From Bacteroidales bacterium (GTDB taxonomy: Bacteria; Bacteroidota; Bacteroidia; Bacteroidales; UBA4181): a stretch of 40,912 nt of DNA. The notes beneath the pieces are model-generated. The model was not told the origin of the DNA. It ran no database searches and saw nothing but the letters and a program-made list of their open reading frames with translations. This document shows, piece by piece, positions 23,817-31,800 of the stretch (position 1 is its first letter; each line of letters opens with the position of its first letter). The position numbers and the translations under genes were made by a program. Location of the stretch: the NCBI GenBank assembly GCA_031265445.1, contig JAISCQ010000268.1, forward strand, positions 1 to 40,912, read 5' to 3'.

Positions 23817-24569
23817 TTACTTCAAATATTCCGCCAACTCGTTGATTTTATCCGTATTGATATAATCAACACCCAGATCCATCAACATTTTCCAAGTTTC
23901 GGGCGTATCTTCGGTTGCCCAGAAACGTATTTTCTTATTCAAGTCGTGAACTGTGCGTATTGCCTCTTCCACCTTTGTACGGTGGGCGGCTGTCAGCGAC
24001 TTGCTGCTGGGCATGTTCCAGGCGGCGCTGTACATGGCTATCCGTTCAAGCTGTTCAGGGCTATAGGTCGTCGACAGGCGGCCATCGAACATGATGAATG
24101 ACGGATACATGCCAAAGTCAACCGGCTTGGGCATATTGCCTGTGATCACTATCCGAACGGCATGGGGATTTACGGAGCGATCGAATACTTCCGGATATTG
24201 TTTCAACTTGTCTACCAGCAAGTCGAGAGTTGATGCGGCAGGGGTTTTCAAGTCAATCAGCAGCTGGAGTTTACCATCATAATCGGGCCAGGGTTTGTTC
24301 CGATTTTGCTCATAACGCAGCACCAGCGGTTGGATATACAACTCGTCCAGCGTACGGCCTTTCCTGGTTTCTCTTTTCGAGTGCGCTACAATCAATGCGC
24401 CGTCCACGGCAAAGATGTCGGCTTCGATAGATTCGAAATGGGCGTTATATGCTGTCCAGAAAGGCGCCTTGCGGGCATAATCGTTGTGTGAATGGGCGTT
24501 CCGCACCGTATATTGTGCGTTTAGCTGTACACACAGGAAAAAGAAAAGAAGCGAAAAAATGTTTTTCAT
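23817..24569 (-). CDS. Secreted glycerophosphodiester phosphodiesterase/PI-PLC-like protein
   Basis: 250 residues. A signal peptide (MKNIFSLLFFFLCVQLNAQ) is followed by a TIM-barrel phosphodiesterase pattern: NAHSHNDYARKAPFW with the catalytic first histidine, SIEADIFAVDGALIVAHSKR with the metal-binding glutamate and aspartate and second histidine, and KLQLLIDLKT. The end RFWATEDTPETWKMLMDLGV followed by DYINTDK fits the GDPD family, where the last barrel strand carries a position marking the substrate. It probably cleaves a glycerophosphodiester or phosphoinositide outside the cytoplasm. It starts 15 bases after the stop of the adenosine kinase-type gene, so they are likely co-transcribed. 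Confidence 0.82.
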   Translation of the reverse strand: MKNIFSLLFFFLCVQLNAQYTVRNAHSHNDYARKAPFWTAYNAHFESIEADIFAVDGALIVAHSKRETRKGRTLDELYIQPLVLRYEQNRNKPWPDYDGKLQLLIDLKTPAASTLDLLVDKLKQYPEVFDRSVNPHAVRIVITGNMPKPVDFGMYPSFIMFDGRLSTTYSPEQLERIAMYSAAWNMPSSKSLTAAHRTKVEEAIRTVHDLNKKIRFWATEDTPETWKMLMDLGVDYINTDKINELAEYLK

Positions 24570-24584
24570 TTGGATGGATGCTGA

Positions 24585-25577
24585 TTATCCAATTTGTTTG
24601 TATATAACCTTTTTGACCCGGTCTTTTATTTCGGGCCATGTTGCGTCGGGTATCCGCGCTCCGATGACTTCAATTACCTTCCCGGCGAGGATGGAGCCTA
24701 TTTCGCCGCAAAGGGGCAAGTCCAGGTCGTTGAGCATCCCGTAAAGGAACCCGGATGCGTATAAATCGCCTGCGCCTGTGGTGTCGATACAATTCACCCT
24801 GGAGGCTGGAACGCGGTATACCTGTCGCCCATTCTGGATCAACGAACCGTTTTTGCCGGTTTTTACCACGGCGATCCAGCAATCTTCGGCAATTTCTTCC
24901 AAAGCATCTTCCGGTTTCTTACCGTCGGTAAATGTGCGGGCTTCATCGGCATTGGCAAACACCACATCGGCATATTCCTCCACCAGGAAATGCAGGAAGT
25001 CGAGGTTGTCTTCCACTACATTGAAACTTGCCAGATCGAGGATCACATCTAAACTGTTTTCCCTGGCCAGTTCCACGGCGCGCCTGATCAGCTCATGATG
25101 CTGTACCAGATAGCCTTCGATATAAAAATGCGTGTAGCCCTGGAACATGTCGGAAGTGAGATCATCGGGCTCCAGTTCCACAGCGGCGCCCAGGTGTGTG
25201 GCAAAAGTACGTTCGCCGTCGGGGCTTACCAGCGCCAGAGCAAGGCCGGTTTCATTGTCGCTGTATTGCAACAGCGGATGAATACCGTTCCGTACCAGGT
25301 CTTTTTCAAATACTTCGCCCAGCCGATCCTTACCCACCTTCCCGATAAATGCGGTTTCGATACCCATCGCAGCCAGGCCGCAAATAGTGTTGGCTGCCGA
25401 GCCGCCGGATATTTCGCTTTTTTTCAGTTGTTGTATCTTTCCCAACACATGGTTTGAGAATTCTTTGTCGACCAGTTGCATGCTGCCTTTCTGCAGGTCA
25501 AACTCGTCCAGCAGATGATCGTCGGGCAGTTCGGTCATCATATCGACCAGGGCGTTGCCCATTCCTAATACTCTCAT
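24585..25577 (-). CDS. PfkB family carbohydrate kinase, adenosine kinase-like
   Basis: 330 residues, the usual size for adenosine/ribokinase-type kinases. Motifs are MRVLGMGNALVDMM at the N-terminus, GGSAANTICGLAAMG for substrate binding, GKVGKDRLGEVF, and the PfkB C-terminal signature DTTGAGDLYASGFLYG, in which the DTTGAGD aspartate is the catalytic base. Members of this branch phosphorylate adenosine or a related nucleoside, with ATP as donor, in the cytoplasm. A -7 element is found 50 bases upstream at 25627-25634 on the same strand. Sugar specificity is inferred from overall resemblance, not from a unique residue. Confidence 0.88.
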   Translation of the reverse strand: MRVLGMGNALVDMMTELPDDHLLDEFDLQKGSMQLVDKEFSNHVLGKIQQLKKSEISGGSAANTICGLAAMGIETAFIGKVGKDRLGEVFEKDLVRNGIHPLLQYSDNETGLALALVSPDGERTFATHLGAAVELEPDDLTSDMFQGYTHFYIEGYLVQHHELIRRAVELARENSLDVILDLASFNVVEDNLDFLHFLVEEYADVVFANADEARTFTDGKKPEDALEEIAEDCWIAVVKTGKNGSLIQNGRQVYRVPASRVNCIDTTGAGDLYASGFLYGMLNDLDLPLCGEIGSILAGKVIEVIGARIPDATWPEIKDRVKKVIYKQIG

Positions 25578-25626
25578 TAATAATTTTATTGGTTTATAAA
25601 ATGGCGCTTATTTCAGGAAATATGCA

Positions 25627-25634
25627 CAAAAATA
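25627..25634 (-). promoter_or_regulatory. Predicted -7 element for the PfkB-GDPD operon
   Basis: Minus-strand TATTTTTG (plus CAAAAATA) fits TAnnTTTG and precedes ATG 25577 by 49 bases. Confidence 0.5.
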
Positions 25635-25664
25635 GCAATTATATGCAATCCAGAGTTATTTATT

Positions 25665-26738
25665 CTATTTGAAAGAAAAAGCTGCCGGATTTTTCAAGCC
25701 CGAACGGGATTGGTATGCTGCCAGGTTGCCTTTAATCACGATCTGCCGGTGCAAGTTGTCGGCATGATCTTTAAGGTTAAGACTGTTACGGTATGTTCCC
25801 GATCCCAATTCGACAAAAATGCAGTTGGTATCGCCTGTTTCGGTAATATCGTCGGCGAGGACAATATTGGTGGCTTGCCAGGTATCGCTGTTTACATAAT
25901 CGTAACCTGACGACGGTTTGGAGCCTACGATGTATCCGGTAATCCAGACTCCATTTTCGCCTTGCCGGGCAATGGCCTGAGCAATGGTATACGGGTTGGT
26001 TTCGCTGTTAGCGCCCGTGTATTCCGGGTCGACAATTACCTCTACTTCGCGGCTGTTTACCGTCTCGTCAACGGAGAGATCGATAGACAGGTTACCTGAC
26101 GGTGTTTCCTTGGGCCGCAGAGTAACCGTTACCATATCTTTGGCGGCAAGCGTGATGGTACCGCCGTTGATCGTCTGTCCGTCGGCCAGGATGGAAATGG
26201 AAACTGTTCCCGGAAGGAAATAGCCTGTGCGCGACTCGGTGGACGAATAGTTCAGATATCCGGCGTCGCAGTTAATCTGGGCTTGGTAAGTACTGTATTT
26301 CGTCGAAAATTCACCTGCCCACACAACCTTGACGCCGGCATTTCCCTGTGAACAAACCAGCGAGGCTTCTGTTGTCTCGCCGGCTTCTATATCAACAGTG
26401 GTTTTTCCCGAATAGAAGGGCATTTCGAATTTCGGATCGGAAAATTCCAGTGAATACGCTTCGATGGTGTAAGTCCCCACCGGCAAGACAATCTCCGCGG
26501 GCAAGTCGGCGATACGTTCCTTCACCGCATCGGCATGACCGTCGTTAATTCGCAAAGTAAAGTCTGTAATTTCAACATCGCTCTTCAGGCTTGTACCCTG
26601 ACTGATGTTCAGGGTCAGGTAACCGGTTCCTTTTTCGGAAGTTTCCTTTTCGGAGCAGGTACACATCACACCAAGCGACAGGATCAATAACAAAACCTGT
26701 TTTTCCATACTGTGAGATATTAATTTATTCATCTTCAT
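25665..26738 (-). CDS. DUF4493 domain lipoprotein with a DUF6359-like C-terminal domain
   Basis: 357 residues from ATG 26738 (MKMNKLISHSMEKQ); upstream codons overlap the promoter, and ATG 26732 is an equal alternative. A hydrophobic stretch LLLILSLGVMCTCSEKE is a lipoprotein signal with a non-classical lipobox, either cysteine being possible. Residues about 35-225 fit DUF4493 (GTGYLTLNISQG, LPVGTYTIEAYSLE, GVKVVWAGEF, GTVSISILADGQTI), seen in surface or fimbria-like lipoproteins of Bacteroidales. The C-terminal part from about 245 (NPYTIAQAIARQGENGVWIT, then GYIVG, then KGNLAAYQSRSGLKN) fits DUF6359, an OB-like fold. Function unknown. It stands alone, without neighbouring fimbrial genes. Confidence 0.82.
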   Translation of the reverse strand: MKMNKLISHSMEKQVLLLILSLGVMCTCSEKETSEKGTGYLTLNISQGTSLKSDVEITDFTLRINDGHADAVKERIADLPAEIVLPVGTYTIEAYSLEFSDPKFEMPFYSGKTTVDIEAGETTEASLVCSQGNAGVKVVWAGEFSTKYSTYQAQINCDAGYLNYSSTESRTGYFLPGTVSISILADGQTINGGTITLAAKDMVTVTLRPKETPSGNLSIDLSVDETVNSREVEVIVDPEYTGANSETNPYTIAQAIARQGENGVWITGYIVGSKPSSGYDYVNSDTWQATNIVLADDITETGDTNCIFVELGSGTYRNSLNLKDHADNLHRQIVIKGNLAAYQSRSGLKNPAAFSFK

Positions 26739-26773
26739 GAAACCTGATACAAAGAGAATTATAAAGCAAAAAG

Positions 26774-26810
26774 CATCTTCACAAAGATACAAAATCTTTT
26801 TGTGAAGATG
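26774..26810 (-). terminator. Terminator hairpin of queA overlapping the promoter of the DUF4493 gene
   Basis: Perfect 12-bp inverted repeat, CATCTTCACAAA (26774-26785) and TTTGTGAAGATG (26799-26810), 32 bases beyond the queA stop and followed on the minus strand by a T-rich CTTTTTGCTTT. The minus-strand -7 element of the next gene lies within the downstream arm and loop. Confidence 0.7.
26782..26789 (-). promoter_or_regulatory. Predicted -7 element for the DUF4493 lipoprotein gene
   Basis: Minus-strand TATCTTTG (plus CAAAGATA) fits TAnnTTTG, 43 bases before ATG 26738. It is embedded in the queA terminator hairpin. Confidence 0.5.
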
Positions 26811-26842
26811 TTTATAAAAACGAATAACTTTTTGTATGAAGT

Positions 26843-27892
26843 CTACAGAACGAGCATAGCATCGCCATACGCCCCAAAGCGGTATTTTTCCTTGACGGCC
26901 AGTTCGTATATGTCTATCAGCCGGTCGTATCCGCTAAATGCCGATACCGCCATCATCATAGTGGACATGGGCAGATGGAAGTTGGAAACGACGCTGGTGG
27001 GCACGTTGACTTCGTATGGCGGGAAAATGAATTTATTGGTCCAGCCCTCGGCAGGCTTCAACATTCCCGATGTTGATACGGAACTTTCCATGGCGCGCAA
27101 AACGGTAGCGCCCACGGAACATACTTCCGATTTCCGTTCCTTGGCGGCATTCACAACGTTGGCCGTTTCCTCGGATATAAAGTATTGCTCGGAGTCCATC
27201 TTGTGCTTGGTGAGGTCTTCCACGTCTACATTACGGAAGTTGCCAAGGCCCATGTGAAGCGTTATTTCGGCACGGTCAATTCCTTTGATCTCAAAACGTT
27301 TCAGCAGTTCGCGGCTGAAATGTATCCCGGCGGCAGGCGCGGCTACGGCGCCTTCGTGCTTGGCAAATATCGTCTGGTAACGATCCTTGTCCTCGGGAAC
27401 CGTTTCGCGCTTGATGAATTTCGGCAACGGGGTTTCTCCCAGCGAAAAAAGCGTGGTTTTGAACTCTTCGTAACTGCCGTCGAACAGGAAACGCAGGGTG
27501 CGCCCGCGCGAGGTGGTGTTGTCGATCACTTCGGCCACCAGGTTGTCGTTGTCGCCGAAATAGAGCTTGTTGCCGATACGGATCTTACGTGCGGGATCGA
27601 CCAGCACGTCCCAAAGGCGTTGTTCGGGATTCAGTTCGCGCAAAAGGAAAACCTCGATCTGCGCGCCGGTTTTTTCCTTGTTGCCGTACAGGCGGGCAGG
27701 AAACACCTTGGTGTTGTTAAAAACCATCACATCGCCCTCGTTGAAATAATCGATAATATCCTTAAAAAGGCGGTGTTCAATGTGATTGAACTTGCGGTTG
27801 ATAACCATCAGGCGTGATTCGTCCCTGGCCGGTGCCGGAAACTTGGCAATAAGATCCGGCGGAAGATGGAATTTGTACTGCGAAAGTCTCAT
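26843..27892 (-). CDS. queA: S-adenosylmethionine:tRNA ribosyltransferase-isomerase QueA
   Basis: 349 residues, normal length. QueA transfers and isomerises the ribosyl part of SAM onto 7-aminomethyl-7-deazaguanine in tRNA, forming epoxyqueuosine at the wobble position. Visible family segments are [70 protein letters not shown] and [19 protein letters not shown]. It is the third gene of the uppP-truB-queA series, 53 bases after truB, and ends at the hairpin 26774-26810. Confidence 0.95.
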   Translation of the reverse strand: MRLSQYKFHLPPDLIAKFPAPARDESRLMVINRKFNHIEHRLFKDIIDYFNEGDVMVFNNTKVFPARLYGNKEKTGAQIEVFLLRELNPEQRLWDVLVDPARKIRIGNKLYFGDNDNLVAEVIDNTTSRGRTLRFLFDGSYEEFKTTLFSLGETPLPKFIKRETVPEDKDRYQTIFAKHEGAVAAPAAGIHFSRELLKRFEIKGIDRAEITLHMGLGNFRNVDVEDLTKHKMDSEQYFISEETANVVNAAKERKSEVCSVGATVLRAMESSVSTSGMLKPAEGWTNKFIFPPYEVNVPTSVVSNFHLPMSTMMMAVSAFSGYDRLIDIYELAVKEKYRFGAYGDAMLVL

Positions 27893-27945
27893 GATTGCTT
27901 ATTGGTTATGGTTTTATGGTGTATTAAAAAATTTAGGTTGCGATT

Positions 27946-28680
27946 TTAAATCTTTGAAATTATTTGCTCGAACAACTCGGGCGACATGGCTTTTTCGACA
28001 CGGGATGCGCCGATGGCTGTCCTCCGGAGCCTTGTCAGGCATGCGCCGCTTTGGTTTGCCAGGCCGAGGTCGCGTGCAAAGGCCCTCACGTAAGTGCCTT
28101 TGCTGCAACGTATCCGTACTTCCACAACAGGCAATTCGAACCGGATAATCTCCAACTCGTCGATAACCACAGGCTGAGCAGGCAATTCGATATCCGAACC
28201 TTTCCGCGCAAAGGTATAAGCCCGTTTCCCCTGTACGTTCTTTGCCGAAAATAACGGCGGCGCTTGCTGTGTTTCACCAAGAAAGGTCTGCAGCGATGCT
28301 TCGAACGATTCGCGGGTGATGTGTTCCGTGGGAAACGTGGCGTCGGTTTCGGTTTCGAGGTCGAACGAAGGCGTTGTCCGTCCCAGTTCGATGGTGGCCA
28401 CATACTCTTTGTCGGCATCCATCCATTCGTTGATGCGCTTGGTGGCTTTCCCGGTACAAATGATCATTAACCCTGTGGCCAGGGGGTCAAGCGTGCCGGC
28501 ATGGCCCACTTTCAATTTTTTAACTTTCAACCTGTGGGTGATGAGGTTCCGGCATTTCCGTACCACGTCGAATGACGTCCACCACAGAGGCTTGTCGATT
28601 AAAACAACCTGCCCCGTGATAAAGTTCTCCGGTGCCGAGGTGATCGGGTGAAACAGAATGGGCGTTTCGTCGTGCTGCAT
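27946..28680 (-). CDS. truB: tRNA pseudouridine(55) synthase TruB
   Basis: 244 residues. TruB converts U55 in the T-loop of tRNAs to pseudouridine. The N-terminal catalytic signature is VGHAGTLDPLATGLMIICTG, with the aspartate of LDP as nucleophile. LIDKPLWWTSFDVVRKCRN, FSAKNVQGKRAYTFARKG and RCSKGTYVRAFARDLG are the other conserved blocks. The C-terminal PUA domain of longer homologues is short or absent, as is common in this phylum. It starts 3 bases after the uppP stop, so translation is probably coupled. Confidence 0.95.
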   Translation of the reverse strand: MQHDETPILFHPITSAPENFITGQVVLIDKPLWWTSFDVVRKCRNLITHRLKVKKLKVGHAGTLDPLATGLMIICTGKATKRINEWMDADKEYVATIELGRTTPSFDLETETDATFPTEHITRESFEASLQTFLGETQQAPPLFSAKNVQGKRAYTFARKGSDIELPAQPVVIDELEIIRFELPVVEVRIRCSKGTYVRAFARDLGLANQSGACLTRLRRTAIGASRVEKAMSPELFEQIISKI

Positions 28681-28683
28681 CCT

Positions 28684-29487
28684 TTATATGAATAATTTCC
28701 AAAGAAGTATGGTTGCTCCAACGATGGCGCAATAAAGGGCAAAGTAAAACAATTTACTCCGTTTTACAATGGCAATCATTACCTTACAGGCAAATAATCC
28801 TGAAAAGAATGCGGCCAAAAAGCCTGCGATCATTGCCGGCATGGGGATTCCCGAAACCTTCGGCGAAAAATCGCCACCGACGATACACAGGAAAGATTCG
28901 CCCAGGATGGGCACCAATACCATCAGGAAAGAGAACCGCGCAATGTCTTCCTTTTTGTTTCCCAGCAACAGGCCTGTAGATATGGTGGCGCCCGACCGCG
29001 ACAATCCCGGAAGTACGGCAATTGCCTGGCTGACGCCAATAATGAACGCATGGAGGTACGATATTTCCTCCCGTTGTTTGAATCCGACAAAATGCGTAAG
29101 CGTGAGCAGGATCGCAGTTACAAGCAACATAAATCCCACCGGAACCACGCCTTTGCCAAAAACAGCGTCCACCTGCTCTTTAAAAAAAAGCCCGACAACA
29201 AGCACCGGAATCATCGAAATGCAGATTTTGGCGATATATTGTGTTTCCTCGTTCATTCGGAATTTGAACAGGCCTTGAAACAGTTTCCATATCTCGTCCC
29301 TGAAAACGACGATCGTGCTCAACACCGTGGCGAAATGCACCAGCACTTCGAAGGTAGTCTGGGCATCAGGATTCACGCGTATTCCCAACAGGTCTTTCCC
29401 GATAATCAAATGTCCGCTGCTGCTTACAGGCAAAAACTCGGTCAATCCTTGCACAAGACCCAGAATAAGAGCTTCAATCCAACTCAT
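28684..29487 (-). CDS. uppP: Undecaprenyl-diphosphatase UppP (BacA)
   Basis: 267 residues with seven or eight hydrophobic segments. UppP dephosphorylates undecaprenyl pyrophosphate so the carrier can be reused for peptidoglycan and surface polysaccharide synthesis. The two signature motifs are LTEFLPVSSSGHLIIGKDLL and PGLSRSGATISTGLLLG, which supply the catalytic Glu, His, Ser and Arg. It is the first gene of the uppP-truB-queA operon. In many Bacteroidales ftsX and a DUF3098 gene precede it; neither is present here. Confidence 0.95.
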   Translation of the reverse strand: MSWIEALILGLVQGLTEFLPVSSSGHLIIGKDLLGIRVNPDAQTTFEVLVHFATVLSTIVVFRDEIWKLFQGLFKFRMNEETQYIAKICISMIPVLVVGLFFKEQVDAVFGKGVVPVGFMLLVTAILLTLTHFVGFKQREEISYLHAFIIGVSQAIAVLPGLSRSGATISTGLLLGNKKEDIARFSFLMVLVPILGESFLCIVGGDFSPKVSGIPMPAMIAGFLAAFFSGLFACKVMIAIVKRSKLFYFALYCAIVGATILLWKLFI

Positions 29488-29508
29488 GATTTAAATTTTT
29501 AAACGCCA

Positions 29509-29516
29509 CAAATTTA
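29509..29516 (-). promoter_or_regulatory. Predicted -7 element for the uppP-truB-queA operon
   Basis: Minus-strand TAAATTTG (plus CAAATTTA) fits TAnnTTTG and precedes ATG 29487 by 21 bases. Confidence 0.55.
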
Positions 29517-29736
29517 CACGAAATTATTCTATTCACGAACAACAGGATATATTTTGATATACTTAAACGCCATGAAAAATTTGCGGCAACAATTTTCGCG
29601 ATGCGGGAAGTGTTCAGTATCTCCGTTACGATCCCCCCTTTCGCCGATTGAAGCCGCCGGTCTGAACTTTCAGCGGTGGCGCCGGTTTGACTTTCGCGAT
29701 CATCTCGACGGGTTGATCAGCAACGACCTTCATGAT
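29517..29736. other. Stretch without a recognisable gene
   Basis: Between the uppP promoter and the hairpin at 29737 I find no gene I can support. A plus-strand frame 29554-29784 runs straight through the terminator and resembles nothing. A 35-codon minus frame (29733 to 29626, beginning MKVVADQPVEMIAK) and another minus frame meet at a GGGGGG run, which would suit a decayed gene with a frameshift, but no family is recognisable. Confidence 0.4.
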
Positions 29737-29768
29737 AAAAAACAGTCAAAGCGAGGACTGTTTTTTTT
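29737..29768. terminator. Strong bidirectional terminator
   Basis: Perfect 11-bp inverted repeat AAAAAACAGTC (29737-29747) and GACTGTTTTTT (29756-29766), loop AAAGCGAG, with T8 on the plus strand and A6 before it. It insulates aguB from the uppP side although no complete gene ends immediately before it on the plus strand. Confidence 0.8.
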
Positions 29769-29785
29769 CATATCCGAATTATGAT

Positions 29786-29793
29786 TATTTTTG
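29786..29793 (+). promoter_or_regulatory. Predicted -7 element for aguB
   Basis: TATTTTTG at 29786-29793 fits TAnnTTTG. Transcription would start about 29799, so the message would be nearly leaderless and the TTG at 29806 becomes a serious candidate start. Confidence 0.5.
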
Positions 29794-29796
29794 TGC

Positions 29797-30684
29797 GTGA
29801 AAAATTTGCAAGATCCGAAATTTGTCCGCATAGGATTGGTACAGACCGTATCAAGCGATGATCCCGACCGTAATGCAGCTATTGCCGAAGAACAAATACG
29901 GCAGGCTGCGAAACAGGGAGCTCACATTGTTTGTTTGCAGGAATTGTTCCGCTCCCTGTATTTCTGCGGCACAGAGAATCATCGCTATTTTCGGTTGGCC
30001 GAGTCCGTTCCCGGGCCTGCCACCGATCGTATGCGGGATTTGGCTGCCGAATTGGGCGTAGTAATCATTGCCTCGCTTTTCGAGGAACGTGCACCGGGTC
30101 TGTATCACAACACGGCTGCCGTGATTGATGCCGACGGCGCCTACCTGGGGAAATACCGCAAAAATCATATCCCCGACGATCCCGGTTTCTACGAAAAGTT
30201 TTACTTCACCCCCGGAGATACCGGTTACCGGGTGTTCGAAACCAAATATGCCCGCATAGGGGTGCTCGTCTGCTGGGATCAATGGTATCCCGAGGCTGCA
30301 CGCATCACAGCATTAATGGGCGCTGATATATTGTTTTACCCCACGGCTATCGGCTGGGATACCGCCGAAACATCCATCGAAATAAACAGGGAGCAATACG
30401 AAGCATGGCAGACCATCCAGCGGAGCCATGCCATTGCCAACGGCGTACATGTGGTGGCGGTGAACCGTACCGGTATCGAAGCAGGTACGCAGTTTTGGGG
30501 CGGATCGTTTGTGGCCAACCCTTTCGGTACGGTGCTTTACCAGGCGCCGCACGATGTATCCGAAACGCATGTGGCAGAGGTTGATCTTGATCTTAACAGA
30601 AAATACCGGGAAGTATGGCCATTCCTGCGCGACCGCCGTATCGACACCTATCAGCCGATTGTAAACCGATTCATCGATCAATAA
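29797..30684 (+). CDS. aguB: N-carbamoylputrescine amidase (nitrilase superfamily)
   Basis: 295 residues if GTG 29797 is used; TTG 29806 would give 292. There is no ATG near the N-terminus. The nitrilase triad is visible as Glu49 (LQELF), Lys122 (KYRKNHIPDD) and Cys159 (VLVCWDQWYPEAAR). Extended similarity (ENHRYFRLAESVPGPATDRM, PTAIGWDTAE, WGGSFVANPFGTVL) fits N-carbamoylputrescine amidase, which hydrolyses N-carbamoylputrescine to putrescine, CO2 and ammonia in the agmatine route to polyamines. Its usual partner, agmatine deiminase, is not adjacent. A GTAGAGACGG hairpin follows at 30690, before korB. Confidence 0.92.
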   Translation: MKNLQDPKFVRIGLVQTVSSDDPDRNAAIAEEQIRQAAKQGAHIVCLQELFRSLYFCGTENHRYFRLAESVPGPATDRMRDLAAELGVVIIASLFEERAPGLYHNTAAVIDADGAYLGKYRKNHIPDDPGFYEKFYFTPGDTGYRVFETKYARIGVLVCWDQWYPEAARITALMGADILFYPTAIGWDTAETSIEINREQYEAWQTIQRSHAIANGVHVVAVNRTGIEAGTQFWGGSFVANPFGTVLYQAPHDVSETHVAEVDLDLNRKYREVWPFLRDRRIDTYQPIVNRFIDQ

Positions 30685-30689
30685 ACGTT

Positions 30690-30715
30690 GTAGAGACGGC
30701 GCGCACCGTCTCTAC
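30690..30715 (+). terminator. GTAGAGACGG hairpin between aguB and korB
   Basis: Perfect 10-bp stem GTAGAGACGG (30690-30699) / CCGTCTCTAC (30706-30715), loop CGCGCA, 5 bases after the aguB stop. The GTAGAGACG arm recurs in the 40735-40754 palindrome, so it is probably a dispersed repeat serving as a transcript end. Confidence 0.6.
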
Positions 30716-30742
30716 GGATATTTAAAAAAAAATTAATCTATC

Positions 30743-31786
30743 ATGCAAGAGATATTAGACGAAAGGATTCCGCTTAGCGAAATCGAATTGACCAAAAGCG
30801 ACTTTGTGAGCGACCAGATGGTGAAATGGTGCCCGGGATGCGGTAATCATGCCGTATTGAATGCCGTAACGCAGGTTTTCCCCAAGTTGGGCTATCGTAA
30901 GGAAAATTATGTAGTGGTATCGGGTATCGGTTGCTCGTCGCGGTTCCCTTACTATGTGGATACGTACGGTTTTCACGGGATACACGGCCGTGCCGCCGCC
31001 ATTGCTACCGGCATGAAGATAGCGAATCCGTCGCTCAGTGTGTGGGTCAATACCGGTGACGGCGATTCGATGGCTATCGGCGGCAACCATTTCATCCATG
31101 CCGTCCGCCGCAATGTCGATATGACCCTGTTGCTGTTCAACAACCAGATATACGGCCTCACCAAGGGACAGTTTTCACCTACTACCCCGATGGGCGCTAT
31201 CACCAAGACATCGCCCTACGGGACGCTCGAAGCGCCTTTCAAGCCTGCTGACCTTGTGCTGGGTGCACAGGGGACATTTTTTGCGCGGATAGCCGATACC
31301 AATCCCAAGGCCATAACCGAGATATTGGAAGAAGCCGCTTTGCATCAAGGCACTGCGGTAGTGGAAATTCTCCAGAACTGCGTCATCTTTGCCGATAAGA
31401 CGCACGGAATGGTAACCGGCAAGGAGTATCGCGACGAGAATCAGGTACATTTGAAACATGGCGAACCTGTCCTTTTCGGAAAAGACAAAACGAAAGGCAT
31501 CCGGTTGAACCGTTGCAAGCTGGAAGTGGCAGAACTGGGGAAGGATGGCGTCGCTATCGACAGCATCCTGATACACGATCAATACGAACAGGATCCGACC
31601 ATACAGATGTTGCTGGCCAAGATGGCGCCGCCTGCTTTCCCCATGGCCATCGGAGTGATCCGCTCGGCTAAGGCGGAGACATTCGATCGTTTGGTGGAAG
31701 AGCAGATCAATGCGCAGAAAGACCGGTCGCCCATCCGTTGCGTGGACGACCTGCTCAACAGCGGCGATGTATTCGAGATCAAGTAA
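30743..31786 (+). CDS. korB: 2-oxoacid (2-oxoglutarate):ferredoxin oxidoreductase, beta subunit
   Basis: 347 residues. The beta subunit binds thiamine pyrophosphate and an iron-sulfur cluster; with the alpha subunit it converts 2-oxoglutarate and CoA to succinyl-CoA with ferredoxin as electron carrier. Cys30 and Cys33 lie in VKWCPGCGNHAVLNAV, SGIGCSSRFPYY supplies another cysteine, and the TPP site is NTGDGDSMAIGGNHFIHAVR with FNNQIYGLTKGQFSPTTPMG. The pattern is that of KorB-type rather than pyruvate-type enzymes. The alpha subunit gene that normally sits directly upstream is missing: the upstream neighbour is aguB and a hairpin. Confidence 0.93.
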   Translation: MQEILDERIPLSEIELTKSDFVSDQMVKWCPGCGNHAVLNAVTQVFPKLGYRKENYVVVSGIGCSSRFPYYVDTYGFHGIHGRAAAIATGMKIANPSLSVWVNTGDGDSMAIGGNHFIHAVRRNVDMTLLLFNNQIYGLTKGQFSPTTPMGAITKTSPYGTLEAPFKPADLVLGAQGTFFARIADTNPKAITEILEEAALHQGTAVVEILQNCVIFADKTHGMVTGKEYRDENQVHLKHGEPVLFGKDKTKGIRLNRCKLEVAELGKDGVAIDSILIHDQYEQDPTIQMLLAKMAPPAFPMAIGVIRSAKAETFDRLVEEQINAQKDRSPIRCVDDLLNSGDVFEIK

Positions 31787-31800
31787 TCACAAATTTGCAA

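Noticed and set aside
29554-29784. 76-codon plus-strand ORF before aguB
   Set aside because: It reads through a perfect terminator and its product resembles nothing; no promoter with the expected -7 sequence precedes it.
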